Under the pieces are notes generated by a model. The model was not told where the DNA came from. It saw nothing but the letters and a program-made list of their open reading frames with translations, and did not search any database. Of a stretch of DNA of 35,684 bases, positions 27,943-34,969 are shown in pieces. The stretch spans positions 1 through 35,684 of the forward strand of contig CACXFS010000020.1 of assembly GCA_902766885.1 (NCBI GenBank), written 5' to 3'. The stretch comes from an uncultured Ruminococcus sp. Lineage in GTDB: Bacteria > Bacillota > Clostridia > Oscillospirales > Acutalibacteraceae. The position numbers were made by a program, and so were the translations under genes. Position 1 is the stretch's first letter. Each line of letters opens with the position of its first letter.

Positions 27943-28209
27943 TTAATCCTCCTTCGGTAATTTGGGTAACGGCATCCAGTGAGTGACAGTAAGCTCGCAC
28001 ATATCGTTTACTTCTTCGCTTATGTATTTATGTCCGAAACAATAAGTAGTCGCCCATTCTCCGTCGATATACCAACCAGTGTGAATCCAATGCCAAACTT
28101 TTCTCTTTTCCAAATGTCTGCCGTAAAACTCAATTTCTCTGATAAGTAACAACACGTCTTGTTCTTCATCAGGCATTCTGTCTTTAACGCTTATCCATTC
28201 ACTTGCCAT
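27943..28209 (-). CDS. DUF551-domain protein, 88 aa
   Basis: WISVKDRMPDEEQDVLLLI at the start and VTHWMPLPKLPKED at the end are the defining DUF551 features (WISV.DRLP...THWMPLP). These are small cytosolic phage and prophage proteins of unknown role. ATG 28209 overlaps the previous gene by 11 nt. Its terminal codons KED-stop carry the AGGAGG for the next gene. Confidence 0.9.
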   Translation of the reverse strand: MASEWISVKDRMPDEEQDVLLLIREIEFYGRHLEKRKVWHWIHTGWYIDGEWATTYCFGHKYISEEVNDMCELTVTHWMPLPKLPKED

Positions 28210-28387
28210 TGTCAGCCCTCCTGCGTAATTCAGCCTTAATCGCCTTGATTTTGGTTTTGTTGTGAAACTCGGGTAATTTCATCAACGCTGATTTTAATTC
28301 GCTCTCGCTTGCCGATTTTAAATGATTTTTGAAATTCATATCACCGCAAGGGCAGGATAAAAGCCATTTTATGTTATCTGTGTTCAT
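28199..28387 (-). CDS. Small basic hypothetical protein, 62 aa
   Basis: The start is ATG 28387 with GGAGG upstream and ATGA overlap with the YopX gene; the extension to 28447 is inside that gene. The N-terminus has CPCGD; the rest is a basic helical stretch (SASESELKSALMKLPEFHNK; IKAIKAELRRRAD). Possibly nucleic-acid binding. Family not recognised. Confidence 0.72.
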   Translation of the reverse strand: MNTDNIKWLLSCPCGDMNFKNHLKSASESELKSALMKLPEFHNKTKIKAIKAELRRRADNGK

Positions 28388-28857
28388 TCTGATACCTCCA
28401 TCAATTCGGGATTGTCGTGGATATTGCCGATGACTTCCATATGACAATATTCGTCGATATATGATTTCGTAAGAGGCATTGACAAGCAGAACGGTTCTAC
28501 TGCGCTTAATTCATCAGTCGGAATGACTTCATAATGCCACCCTATAACTGTATCAACCGGGCATTCTGTATCAGTATCAACTACGCCGAATTCGCCAAAA
28601 ACAACTTTCACAAGGTCTTTCGGGTTATCGTGACATTTGAGTATATCCCCCTCAAAAATCTTCTTGCCGTTCTTGTCAAGAAGTCCTGTGTACTGTCCGA
28701 CTGTTTCAGGGATAACAATGTATGTATAGCGTTCACAATCATAATATTTACAGTAACTGCTTATTTCATATTCACTATTTTGCGTTATATACAAATAACC
28801 CTTAATCCACTCACCATTATCAGCTCTCTTACCTCTAAACAATATTTCTCTATCCAT
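28384..28857 (-). CDS. YopX-family protein, 157 aa
   Basis: REILFRGKRADNGEWIKGYL at the N-terminus, VGQYTGLLDKNGKKIFEGDI in the middle and MEVIGNIHDNPEL at the end are diagnostic of YopX, named from a Bacillus phage SPbeta protein. It is an oligomeric cytosolic protein of unknown function, common in early phage regions. ATG 28857 is preceded by AAGGAGGACAAAA inside the end of the upstream gene. Confidence 0.95.
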   Translation of the reverse strand: MDREILFRGKRADNGEWIKGYLYITQNSEYEISSYCKYYDCERYTYIVIPETVGQYTGLLDKNGKKIFEGDILKCHDNPKDLVKVVFGEFGVVDTDTECPVDTVIGWHYEVIPTDELSAVEPFCLSMPLTKSYIDEYCHMEVIGNIHDNPELMEVSE

Positions 28858-29218
28858 TTTTGTCCTCCTTTAATTTTAATCTGCTCTCGCTGATAACCTG
28901 TCCGTTATTTGTGTAATCACGCTCAAACGGTAAGCCGAGCTTATCAACTACAACTCTGTCTATGTGTTCCCAGTAAACTTCATCTTTGCTTGATTCTTCA
29001 AGCATTTTCGTAAAGCTGTTAAACAGCCTTGAAATTCGCTTAATTCCGTAGCCGTATTCGGTGTTCAGGTTATAAATAATAGTCTTTAAAACTCTGCGTG
29101 TTATGTCGATTGTCTTTTCTTCCTCGACTTTTTCCCACGCTTTTTTGACCTCAATTTCAACCTCGGACAACATTCTTTTTCTGTCGTTACCCGATATTTT
29201 CGGTATTCTTGCTTTCAT
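28850..29218 (-). CDS. Helical early phage protein, 122 aa
   Basis: ATG 29218 with AAGGAGG. Helical and charged: RIPKISGNDRKRMLSEVEIE, then TRRVLKTIIYNLNTEYGYGI and KRISRLFNSFTKML. Proteins with this KRISRLFNxF motif are frequent in Firmicutes phages near replication genes; no function is known. No catalytic or metal motif was seen. Confidence 0.75.
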   Translation of the reverse strand: MKARIPKISGNDRKRMLSEVEIEVKKAWEKVEEEKTIDITRRVLKTIIYNLNTEYGYGIKRISRLFNSFTKMLEESSKDEVYWEHIDRVVVDKLGLPFERDYTNNGQVISESRLKLKEDKNG

Positions 29219-29228
29219 TCAATCCTCC

Positions 29229-29402
29229 TTAATCTTTATGATAAGTGCAAATACAACCGAGCTTGACCTGCTTTACATACGGACAGCTTTTACAGCAGTA
29301 CACACATACGTGCAAGCCTCTTTTGCTGTAAGGGCATTTGCGGATTTGCAGTCCGCTAAACACATAGCCGCATTTGGCACATTTTAATTTTATTTCTTTC
29401 AT
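29229..29402 (-). CDS. Small zinc-finger-like protein, 57 aa
   Basis: ATG 29402 (AAGGAATAATTCA upstream) to TAA 29231-29229 encodes 57 aa with ten cysteines: CAKCG near residue 8, C23, then CVYCCKSC (33-40) and GCICTYH near the end. It is a likely double zinc-binding module, basic overall. It lies between the origin-like region and the gene at 28850 with 10-nt spacing, in a tight operon. DNA or RNA binding is plausible; the family is not recognised. Confidence 0.75.
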   Translation of the reverse strand: MKEIKLKCAKCGYVFSGLQIRKCPYSKRGLHVCVYCCKSCPYVKQVKLGCICTYHKD

Positions 29403-29425
29403 TGAATTATTCCTTGTGTGAGCGT

Positions 29426-29716
29426 TGTGTGCATTTACTTTTTAAAATTGCACACTTTAAAAACGGCTTATCTATGCGGTTTTTAATAATTTGTGTGCAT
29501 TGTGTGCATTGTGTGCATTAAAAAAATCGCTATATGCAAAGAGTTTATTTTTATTGATTTTATTTTTACAATATAAACACTATATAAGAGTTTATTAAAA
29601 AAACTGCACACATCGCACACATTCCACACAGTCAATTCAAAAATGGCTTATCTATGCGGTTTTTAATATGTATGCAAATCAATAAAAAATCACACACAGA
29701 GTACACAACTGCACAC
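29426..29716. other. Probable phage replication origin: iterons around an A/T-rich core
   Basis: The 320-bp gap between the helicase stop and the zinc-finger gene has no ORF. It contains TGTGTGCAT at 29426-29434 and three perfect head-to-tail copies (29492-29500, 29501-29509, 29510-29518). Inverted copies lie on both sides: TGCACAC at 29449-29455, TGCACACA at 29605-29612, CGCACACA at 29614-29621, CCACACA at 29624-29630 and TGCACAC at 29710-29716. Between the sets lies an almost pure A/T stretch (about 29519-29600), a possible unwinding element. Position next to primase and helicase genes supports an origin. Initiator unknown. Confidence 0.7.
29465..29668. repeat. Pair of identical 24-bp direct repeats, 180 bp apart
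   Basis: An identical 24-bp block beginning GGCTTATCTATGCGG occurs at 29465-29488 and 29645-29668, one on each side of the A/T-rich core of the origin-like region. Each lies within a small imperfect hairpin (AAAAAC/GTTTTT at the first copy). They may bind an initiator or mark an old duplication. Confidence 0.75.
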
Positions 29717-29721
29717 TTTCT

Positions 29722-31611
29722 TTAATCAAAAGGTAAATCATCATTGCTGTTTATATCAATTTCGTTGTTTTCATCAGGACGAAGCAACGCAACGCAAGTG
29801 CAAGTTCCGCTTATATCTTTTATCCTGTGAGTAATAACATTTCTGCCTTTACTGCATTTCAGCAATCCATTTTTAGCCGCCCAACTCAAAAATGCTCTCG
29901 GGTTATAACCGTTGTCTGTCAAAATTTGGTCGAATTTGCTCTTGATGATATAAACATAGTCTGCCCTTACATCACCGTAAATTTCACCATTGTAATCGTT
30001 GTTTTGCGTATCAAAACGTATATAATTTGCAATTACAAAATCATTCAAAAACTCATAGCAACGCTTGTTCTGGTCTACGTCATTTTTCGTGACAAGGAAC
30101 GGCTTAATATCATCTACCGTCAATCTGATTCCATCGTTGAAGAATAGCTTTTCTATAAGCTCGTCAGCCGTAAGAATAAGGCTTGCAGACATTGCCTGCT
30201 TGTCCGTAACATCACTTTGATTACTTATCTCAAGGTTGTATTTCTTGCGAAGCTCAATGACTTTTTCAAGGTTGCCGTCGTCCTGTAGCCACTTGACAAA
30301 CACTGCACCTGCGCCGCCGTAGTTATTCTTGATTCTTGCAACTACGTCAACGGGGTTTTTAAAAATCTTCTGGTCTTTACAGTCAATTTCAATAATTCTG
30401 TTGACCGCACCCGCACCCGAAGCGGTGTTCGAGATAGGATATTCACCCGTTGTCAAAATAGCATTGCGCCAAGTCAAAATCTTTTGAACTCCGCCTGTTT
30501 TCTTTCCTCGGTCTTTTCCGATACCTTCGCAAAGCCTGTAAACAATATCATCAAAAGAGTTTTTCCCTTTTATGATTTGTAACTCGTCATAGACAAGTGG
30601 GAGCGAGTTTACAAAGCCTGCTGTCAGTTCCTGCGCTACAGCCGTTGAGTTAAAAGTCCTTATGTAGTCACCGAGTGACGGAGATGCCCACACCGATGTC
30701 GCAAACATCAAAGCAACAGTTTTTCCGCTCTCTGTGCCGCCCCATAAGTGGACAAAGAACGGCAGGCAATCACAAGGCTCAACAAGCACAGAAGCAAACG
30801 AAGCGGCAAGCATTATCCTTGCACAGACGTTTCTTTCGGCTCTGACCTCTTTGCAGAGCTCCTGCCATTTATAAAAATCACCTTCAGGACCTACACTGTT
30901 AAAAATCGTTCTGAAACTTTCGTCACCGTCAAAAACAAGGTCGTCAACGTATGGACTGAAGCCGTGACCGTTTATCCAACCGAGCCTGCCGACTGAGCTT
31001 TTTTCTTCGATTACATCAAAGTTGAGGTTTTCAATGTCAGTTAAATATCTGACAAGGTTCTTTGCGTTTTCGCTGTTGACTGCAATTCCGTATCTTGCCA
31101 AGCCGACAATTTTCGGTGAGCTTGCAAGCACTTCCTTATCAACGATAATCTCACGCCATACAAAGCCTTTACGGTATTTCAGCTTTAATTTTTCGGTGTT
31201 ATCGTCGATATTTACGAGCCTTTCAACAGGCATTATCGGGTGATTGCAGACTTCTTCAACGTCGTTTTTGCCCTCGAAACAAATGTCATCGTTGCAGACA
31301 TACTTTCCGCAGGCAAGCTGTAACGGTTGCCCCTCAAACTCCGTAAAATTAGCGTAGACAGCCTTAATTTCTTTATGGTATGTAGAGATATAATTTTTAT
31401 ATAACTCGTTAAATCGGGTTAATTTGACCTCTTTTGCGCGTATAGCCAAAAGCTGTCTGTACTGTTCAAACTTAAATTTGTCGTTGCGAAATTTATAAAG
31501 AAAATCAAACGGAAGCGTTGTTTCAAGAAAATCATTGCGATTAAATGAATTAATTATTTCAACAGGGTCGATAACTTCAACTTCTTCTGCTGTTTCAATT
31601 TCTTTATCCAT
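29722..31611 (-). CDS. Replicative helicase/primase-like ATPase (DUF927 type), 629 aa
   Basis: A phage replication helicase. The N-terminal 200 residues are variable; the DUF927-type core includes VGRLGWINGHGFSPYVDDLV, Walker A GGTESGKT (291-298) with LWGGTESGKTVALMFATS, a Walker B-like SLPLVYDELQ and a sensor region TWRNAILTTGEYPISNTASG. The C-terminus ends NSNDDLPFD, an acidic SSB-type tip unusual for a helicase. ATG 31611 with GGAGG; the in-frame TTG at 31617 overlaps that site. It overlaps the CHC2 protein by 8 nt; together they should give primase-helicase function. Confidence 0.9.
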   Translation of the reverse strand: MDKEIETAEEVEVIDPVEIINSFNRNDFLETTLPFDFLYKFRNDKFKFEQYRQLLAIRAKEVKLTRFNELYKNYISTYHKEIKAVYANFTEFEGQPLQLACGKYVCNDDICFEGKNDVEEVCNHPIMPVERLVNIDDNTEKLKLKYRKGFVWREIIVDKEVLASSPKIVGLARYGIAVNSENAKNLVRYLTDIENLNFDVIEEKSSVGRLGWINGHGFSPYVDDLVFDGDESFRTIFNSVGPEGDFYKWQELCKEVRAERNVCARIMLAASFASVLVEPCDCLPFFVHLWGGTESGKTVALMFATSVWASPSLGDYIRTFNSTAVAQELTAGFVNSLPLVYDELQIIKGKNSFDDIVYRLCEGIGKDRGKKTGGVQKILTWRNAILTTGEYPISNTASGAGAVNRIIEIDCKDQKIFKNPVDVVARIKNNYGGAGAVFVKWLQDDGNLEKVIELRKKYNLEISNQSDVTDKQAMSASLILTADELIEKLFFNDGIRLTVDDIKPFLVTKNDVDQNKRCYEFLNDFVIANYIRFDTQNNDYNGEIYGDVRADYVYIIKSKFDQILTDNGYNPRAFLSWAAKNGLLKCSKGRNVITHRIKDISGTCTCVALLRPDENNEIDINSNDDLPFD

Positions 31612-32212
31612 TTTCAACCTCCTCCCCGTTTGTGAATTTAGATTTTAACGCATATATCAGGACGTCTGCGTTAAAGTCCGCAGGAACGCCGTCAAACGGC
31701 TCATTTTCGTACGAAAGCCATTTATCAAGCAATCTTTCCATAAAAGCTAAATCGTGCGATACCGCTTGATTTTGGGGCATTTCCTGCAACTCTTTGAAAT
31801 AGTCAATAAGTTTAAAATAATTATTCTTGCGTTTGATTTGCAACTGCTGATTTTTGAGTTGTTTTCTTGCCGTTTCAATAGCTTCTTTTGACCGTCTTGT
31901 ATCAGTTTTAATCTGCTTTTCAAACAGTCCGAGCGAGTAGTCCTCGTCAAGCCGTTTCATTGCTTCAACGTAGCCGATATTCAGAGCTTTTGAAACAAGA
32001 TTTATAATATTCCCGCCTGCTCCGCAACCGAAGCAGTAAAAGGATTTATTATTGCGAAACAGCTTGAAAGAGGGCGTTTTTTCGTTGTGAAAAGGACATC
32101 TGCAAAAACCTTTGCGGTCAAATGTTCCGCCGATATATCGGTTAAAAACGTCAAGTATATCAAGTTCGGAACTCATTATTTTTTCTTTAATTTCCGAAAA
32201 GTAAACGTTCAT
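31604..32212 (-). CDS. CHC2 zinc-finger primase-like protein, 202 aa
   Basis: Residues 15-75 are a DnaG-type CHC2 zinc finger: C39, H42 (CRCPFHNEKTPSF), C60 and C63 (FYCFGCGAGGN). The rest is helical (RKQLKNQQLQIKRKNNYF), with no TOPRIM catalytic domain. Such stand-alone zinc-finger proteins recognise template for primer synthesis, with the partner activity supplied elsewhere. ATG 32212 shares TGATG with the preceding gene; ATG at residue 13 is the alternative. Confidence 0.88.
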   Translation of the reverse strand: MNVYFSEIKEKIMSSELDILDVFNRYIGGTFDRKGFCRCPFHNEKTPSFKLFRNNKSFYCFGCGAGGNIINLVSKALNIGYVEAMKRLDEDYSLGLFEKQIKTDTRRSKEAIETARKQLKNQQLQIKRKNNYFKLIDYFKELQEMPQNQAVSHDLAFMERLLDKWLSYENEPFDGVPADFNADVLIYALKSKFTNGEEVENG

Positions 32213-32343
32213 CAGATGTTATACTTATCGGCAAGCTCTTTGACTTTCTGCTCAAATTCTCTGCCGCTTAAATTTTGGTCATACAGCTTTTTCTTTTCAT
32301 TTTCAAAAGCCTGCAATCTGCTTTCATATGATTGTTTTTTCAT
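32212..32343 (-). CDS. Very small coiled-coil protein, 43 aa
   Basis: ATG 32343, with AAAGGAGCTACATA upstream, to TGA 32214-32212 encodes MKKQSYESRLQAFENEKKKL then YDQNLSGREFEQKVKELADK. It is strongly charged and helical. The stop overlaps the primase start (TGATG) and the ribosome binding site is excellent, so it is translated and coupled to the primase. Function unknown; possibly a replisome accessory peptide. Confidence 0.7.
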   Translation of the reverse strand: MKKQSYESRLQAFENEKKKLYDQNLSGREFEQKVKELADKYNI

Positions 32344-32358
32344 TATGTAGCTCCTTTA

Positions 32359-32922
32359 TTATCCTTTTCGATTTCTGCGACTTGCAGTAAGGATTTTAAA
32401 ATTTCGCCAGTACCAATAAAACGTTTCAAGGATTTTAATCGCTGTCTGACTGTTATCTTTGACATAAGTTTCGGAAAAATTATACTTATTTGACCGCTTC
32501 CAACTCTGAATAGTTGCATAGCAGTATTTTCCGATGTCTTTCACGGTACGATTAAAACGTTTCATTTCCCAGTCAGGCACTTCGTAAGCTTCAAGCTCCT
32601 GCTCACTTCCGCAATTCTCTATAATCAGAATAAACTCCTTTGAGAGTGCAGAAGCCGCTGAAAATTCTTTTTCGATTCTGTCACGGTCGCTCGTGATGTT
32701 GCTGTAAAACTCGTTGATGTTCGCCTTGCGTTCTATTACGCAGGACAAAGAAAAATCCCTGTCCTGCACAATAAAACTATAATCCCCAAAAGGTAAGCTT
32801 TTATCGGTAATGTACTTTACATTCATTCGGTCAAACTCTTTTAAGATATGTTCATTCTTCTGCTCTCGTGTATCGCAGATAACGGTAACAGATTTCAAAA
32901 AAGTTTTTTTATCATACGCCAT
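32359..32922 (-). CDS. ERCC4/XPF-type nuclease, 187 aa
   Basis: The catalytic layout is DTREQ (D17), GDYSF (D47) and IERKA (64-66), the GDx(n)ERKx3D-type centre of XPF/ERCC4 nucleases that cut branched or flapped DNA. The C-terminal basic part ends SRRNRKG. It is encoded directly after the SSB-like and Sak4-like genes, so a role in recombination intermediates during phage replication is likely. ATG 32922; no helicase domain, as is normal for phage versions. Confidence 0.88.
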   Translation of the reverse strand: MAYDKKTFLKSVTVICDTREQKNEHILKEFDRMNVKYITDKSLPFGDYSFIVQDRDFSLSCVIERKANINEFYSNITSDRDRIEKEFSAASALSKEFILIIENCGSEQELEAYEVPDWEMKRFNRTVKDIGKYCYATIQSWKRSNKYNFSETYVKDNSQTAIKILETFYWYWRNFKILTASRRNRKG

Positions 32923-32935
32923 ATGTCCGCCTCAA

Positions 32936-33511
32936 TTAGAATGGTAAATCATCATCGAGCGGCATATCTGCAAACTCATTCTTTGACGGAGCCTGCGAAT
33001 TAGGTGTGTCAAGATATTTGTCGGCAGGAATCGGAACACCTTTTCTTATTGTTTCAACGTCCCTGAACTGCACGCATTTTGTTGACCACCTCAAATCGCC
33101 TTTGCTGTTTTCGTACTGCTCTCTGCCAAAAACGCCGCCGATAAGCTTGTTTTTGAAATAATCGCAAAAATGCTCGTCCCAAATAGCGTCCTGGTCAAAT
33201 CCGCTGTTAGACTTTTCTACAGCATTAACAAAGGTTTTGAAGCCTCTGTTTGTGTTGCCATTGTTATCTTCAAGGAGCTGATAAACTATGCAACCCCACT
33301 TTTTATTAGGGCGATTATCGTTGCGGTACTGTTCTGCGTAATAATCTTTCTGTTCGCCCTCTGCGATGTCGAGAGAAATCATAATCATATCTTTTCCGTT
33401 ACGTGACTGCGTTTCTTCGACTTTCATAATCTTGCAGATATGTCCTCCGAGCTCAAGAGGTTCAAAATCTCCGTATGCCTGTGTATTTTCCCAATCTTTA
33501 GGTTTGTTCAT
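32936..33511 (-). CDS. SSB-like protein (DUF669-type) with DDDLPF tip, 191 aa
   Basis: The N-terminus MNKPKDWENTQAYGDFEPLE and GGHICKIMKVEETQSRNGKD lead an OB-like beta domain. Then come IVYQLLEDNNGNTNRGFKTF and a hydrophilic spacer ending MPLDDDLPF. The acidic-hydrophobic end is the partner-binding tip of single-strand binding proteins. Encoded after a Sak4-like ATPase, the usual pairing, it should coat single-stranded DNA and stimulate annealing. ATG 33511 with GAAAGGAA. Confidence 0.85.
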   Translation of the reverse strand: MNKPKDWENTQAYGDFEPLELGGHICKIMKVEETQSRNGKDMIMISLDIAEGEQKDYYAEQYRNDNRPNKKWGCIVYQLLEDNNGNTNRGFKTFVNAVEKSNSGFDQDAIWDEHFCDYFKNKLIGGVFGREQYENSKGDLRWSTKCVQFRDVETIRKGVPIPADKYLDTPNSQAPSKNEFADMPLDDDLPF

Positions 33512-33528
33512 ATTTTAAATTCCTTTCA

Positions 33529-34170
33529 TCAATATTCTTCAAGTGCTTTCAGTACAAGCATAATGTCATTTTCGATTGTGTCTGATTCAAAGGCTCCCAT
33601 CGGGGTTTTTGCTGTTGAGTTATTACTGTGCGTTTCAAGTACGTATTTACCGTCAACACATTTTGCAAGCAGTACCGATGTCAATTTGCTTTCAAGACAA
33701 ATTTTATCGAGTTTTTTGCCGTTAGTCTTGATACGTGTAAACATATAGCCGCTCTCGTCACGCTCTGTCTGCGAGTGGGCGAGAAATATAACCGTCAAAT
33801 CGTCTCTCATCTTGTTTGAATTATTAACGATGTCAAAAACCGAAGAAGCAAGGTCAACCCATTTGTCGTAACCTTTTTCCTTTGACCTGCGCATTTCATC
33901 GCCGACCATAATTCCGTTGAGAGTGTCAACTACTACATACTTAAACTGCGTTTGCTCTTTATCAATCTTTGCAAGAGCATTTGCGACTTTTTCGGGTCTG
34001 TCGGTGCAGTAATAGTTGCCGCTTTCTTTGCAATACTGCTTTCGCCAACCTCGCCACGACAAGCCTTTTCCGTCGCAGTCAATATAAAACGTTTTATCCG
34101 GGGGCAAATTTCTCATAGCGGTTGTTTTTCCGCTACCTGATTCGCCCATAATACAAACTACTTTTGACAT
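33529..34170 (-). CDS. Sak4-like RecA-core ATPase (AAA_24), 213 aa
   Basis: Walker A is GESGSGKTT (residues 9-17), Walker B VVVDTLNG and a further RecA-like strand VIFLAHSQTERDESG. It lacks the N- and C-terminal domains of full RecA. Phage proteins of this build (AAA_24/Sak4) are single-strand annealing recombinases that need SSB, and here the SSB-like gene is next downstream. ATG 34170 with GGGGGAC. The neighbouring ERCC4 nuclease completes a recombination module. Confidence 0.85.
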   Translation of the reverse strand: MSKVVCIMGESGSGKTTAMRNLPPDKTFYIDCDGKGLSWRGWRKQYCKESGNYYCTDRPEKVANALAKIDKEQTQFKYVVVDTLNGIMVGDEMRRSKEKGYDKWVDLASSVFDIVNNSNKMRDDLTVIFLAHSQTERDESGYMFTRIKTNGKKLDKICLESKLTSVLLAKCVDGKYVLETHSNNSTAKTPMGAFESDTIENDIMLVLKALEEY

Positions 34171-34180
34171 TTCGTCCCCC

Positions 34181-34405
34181 TTAATCTTCTAATGCGTCGA
34201 TTTTAAGCGGGCAGTAAGCTCCGACAAATCTTGACGGATACTGCACAGGCTGTTTGTTAAGCTGACACATTCGCTCGTTACTTGATAAGTAAGGGCATTG
34301 TCTGCAACTTATATCAGCCTTGTCCTTAAAATCGACAGGAAAATTCACTTCGATTTCTGTTTTGCCTTTGATAAAGGACTTTACACCGCTTTCAAAATCA
34401 GCCAT
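34181..34405 (-). CDS. Small Cys-containing early protein, 74 aa
   Basis: The start is ATG 34405 with GAGGTG; the reading from 34441 overlaps the previous gene without a ribosome binding site. MADFESGVKSFIKGKTEIEV leads to CRQCPYLSSNERMCQLNKQP and GAYCPLKIDALED, four cysteines likely binding zinc. This protein is regularly encoded just before Sak4-like ATPases in Clostridia phages, suggesting a recombination accessory. Function unproven. Confidence 0.78.
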   Translation of the reverse strand: MADFESGVKSFIKGKTEIEVNFPVDFKDKADISCRQCPYLSSNERMCQLNKQPVQYPSRFVGAYCPLKIDALED

Positions 34406-34865
34406 TTTTAAACACCTCGTTATCTTCGCACCAATCTGCAAAAGCCGTTAAGTCGCTGAAGCAGAATTCTTTTAAATTTTCGAACAAAGCAAAATCTCTA
34501 TAATTTGCACGATTATAATAATGATTTTTCAAATCGTTTGTTAAAGCTCTAAAGGTAATAATATTTATATATCCTTCAACGTCATAAATACTCTTAAGAG
34601 CGTCTTTTTGTTCGTCAGCAGGCAAATTCACAAAATATCTATAGCCGAGCGTGTCTGTGTATTTCTCAATAAAACACTCCCTGCACATTCCGCAATAAAG
34701 CGGCATATCCTCAACATATTCTGCCTTTCCGCATTCGGGGCATTCGACTATTTCGTAATAGTCAGATTTTCCGCAGTGCGGACAAACGTGGAAGTCGCCT
34801 GATTCGCTGTCCTTGATAAGCTTCGGCGTTTCAAAATCTGCGTTACAATCGTCGCAACGATACAT
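34398..34865 (-). CDS. Multi-zinc-ribbon protein, 155 aa
   Basis: It contains four CxxC-type pairs in the first 65 residues (CDDC, CPHCGK, CPECGK, CGMC with an added C at REC), i.e. two zinc ribbons, then a helical acidic part (YINIITFRALTNDLKNHYYN; FADWCEDNEVFKNG). ATG 34865 is preceded by GGGAGGAG and overlaps the stop of the 34-aa ORF (TAATG). Probably a DNA/RNA-binding or adaptor protein of the early region. Confidence 0.75.
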   Translation of the reverse strand: MYRCDDCNADFETPKLIKDSESGDFHVCPHCGKSDYYEIVECPECGKAEYVEDMPLYCGMCRECFIEKYTDTLGYRYFVNLPADEQKDALKSIYDVEGYINIITFRALTNDLKNHYYNRANYRDFALFENLKEFCFSDLTAFADWCEDNEVFKNG

Positions 34866-34969
34866 TAAAACTCCTCCCTTATCACTCTGTTAAAAAAGTA
34901 TGTAAAGATATTAAACGGCTTAAATCCGAGAGTTTTACATAATCTGCGATGATGTAAGTATCTTTTCAT
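34865..34969 (-). CDS. Very small basic protein, 34 aa
   Basis: ATG 34969, with GGAGGAG 6-7 nt upstream, to TAA 34867-34865 encodes MKRYLHHRRLCKTLGFKPFN then IFTYFFNRVIREEF. It shares ATGA with the stop of the upstream repeat protein and TAATG with the next start. Perfect coupling on both sides plus a strong ribosome binding site argue for real translation. It is basic at the N-terminus and aromatic in the middle, so it may bind nucleic acid or membranes. Confidence 0.65.
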   Translation of the reverse strand: MKRYLHHRRLCKTLGFKPFNIFTYFFNRVIREEF

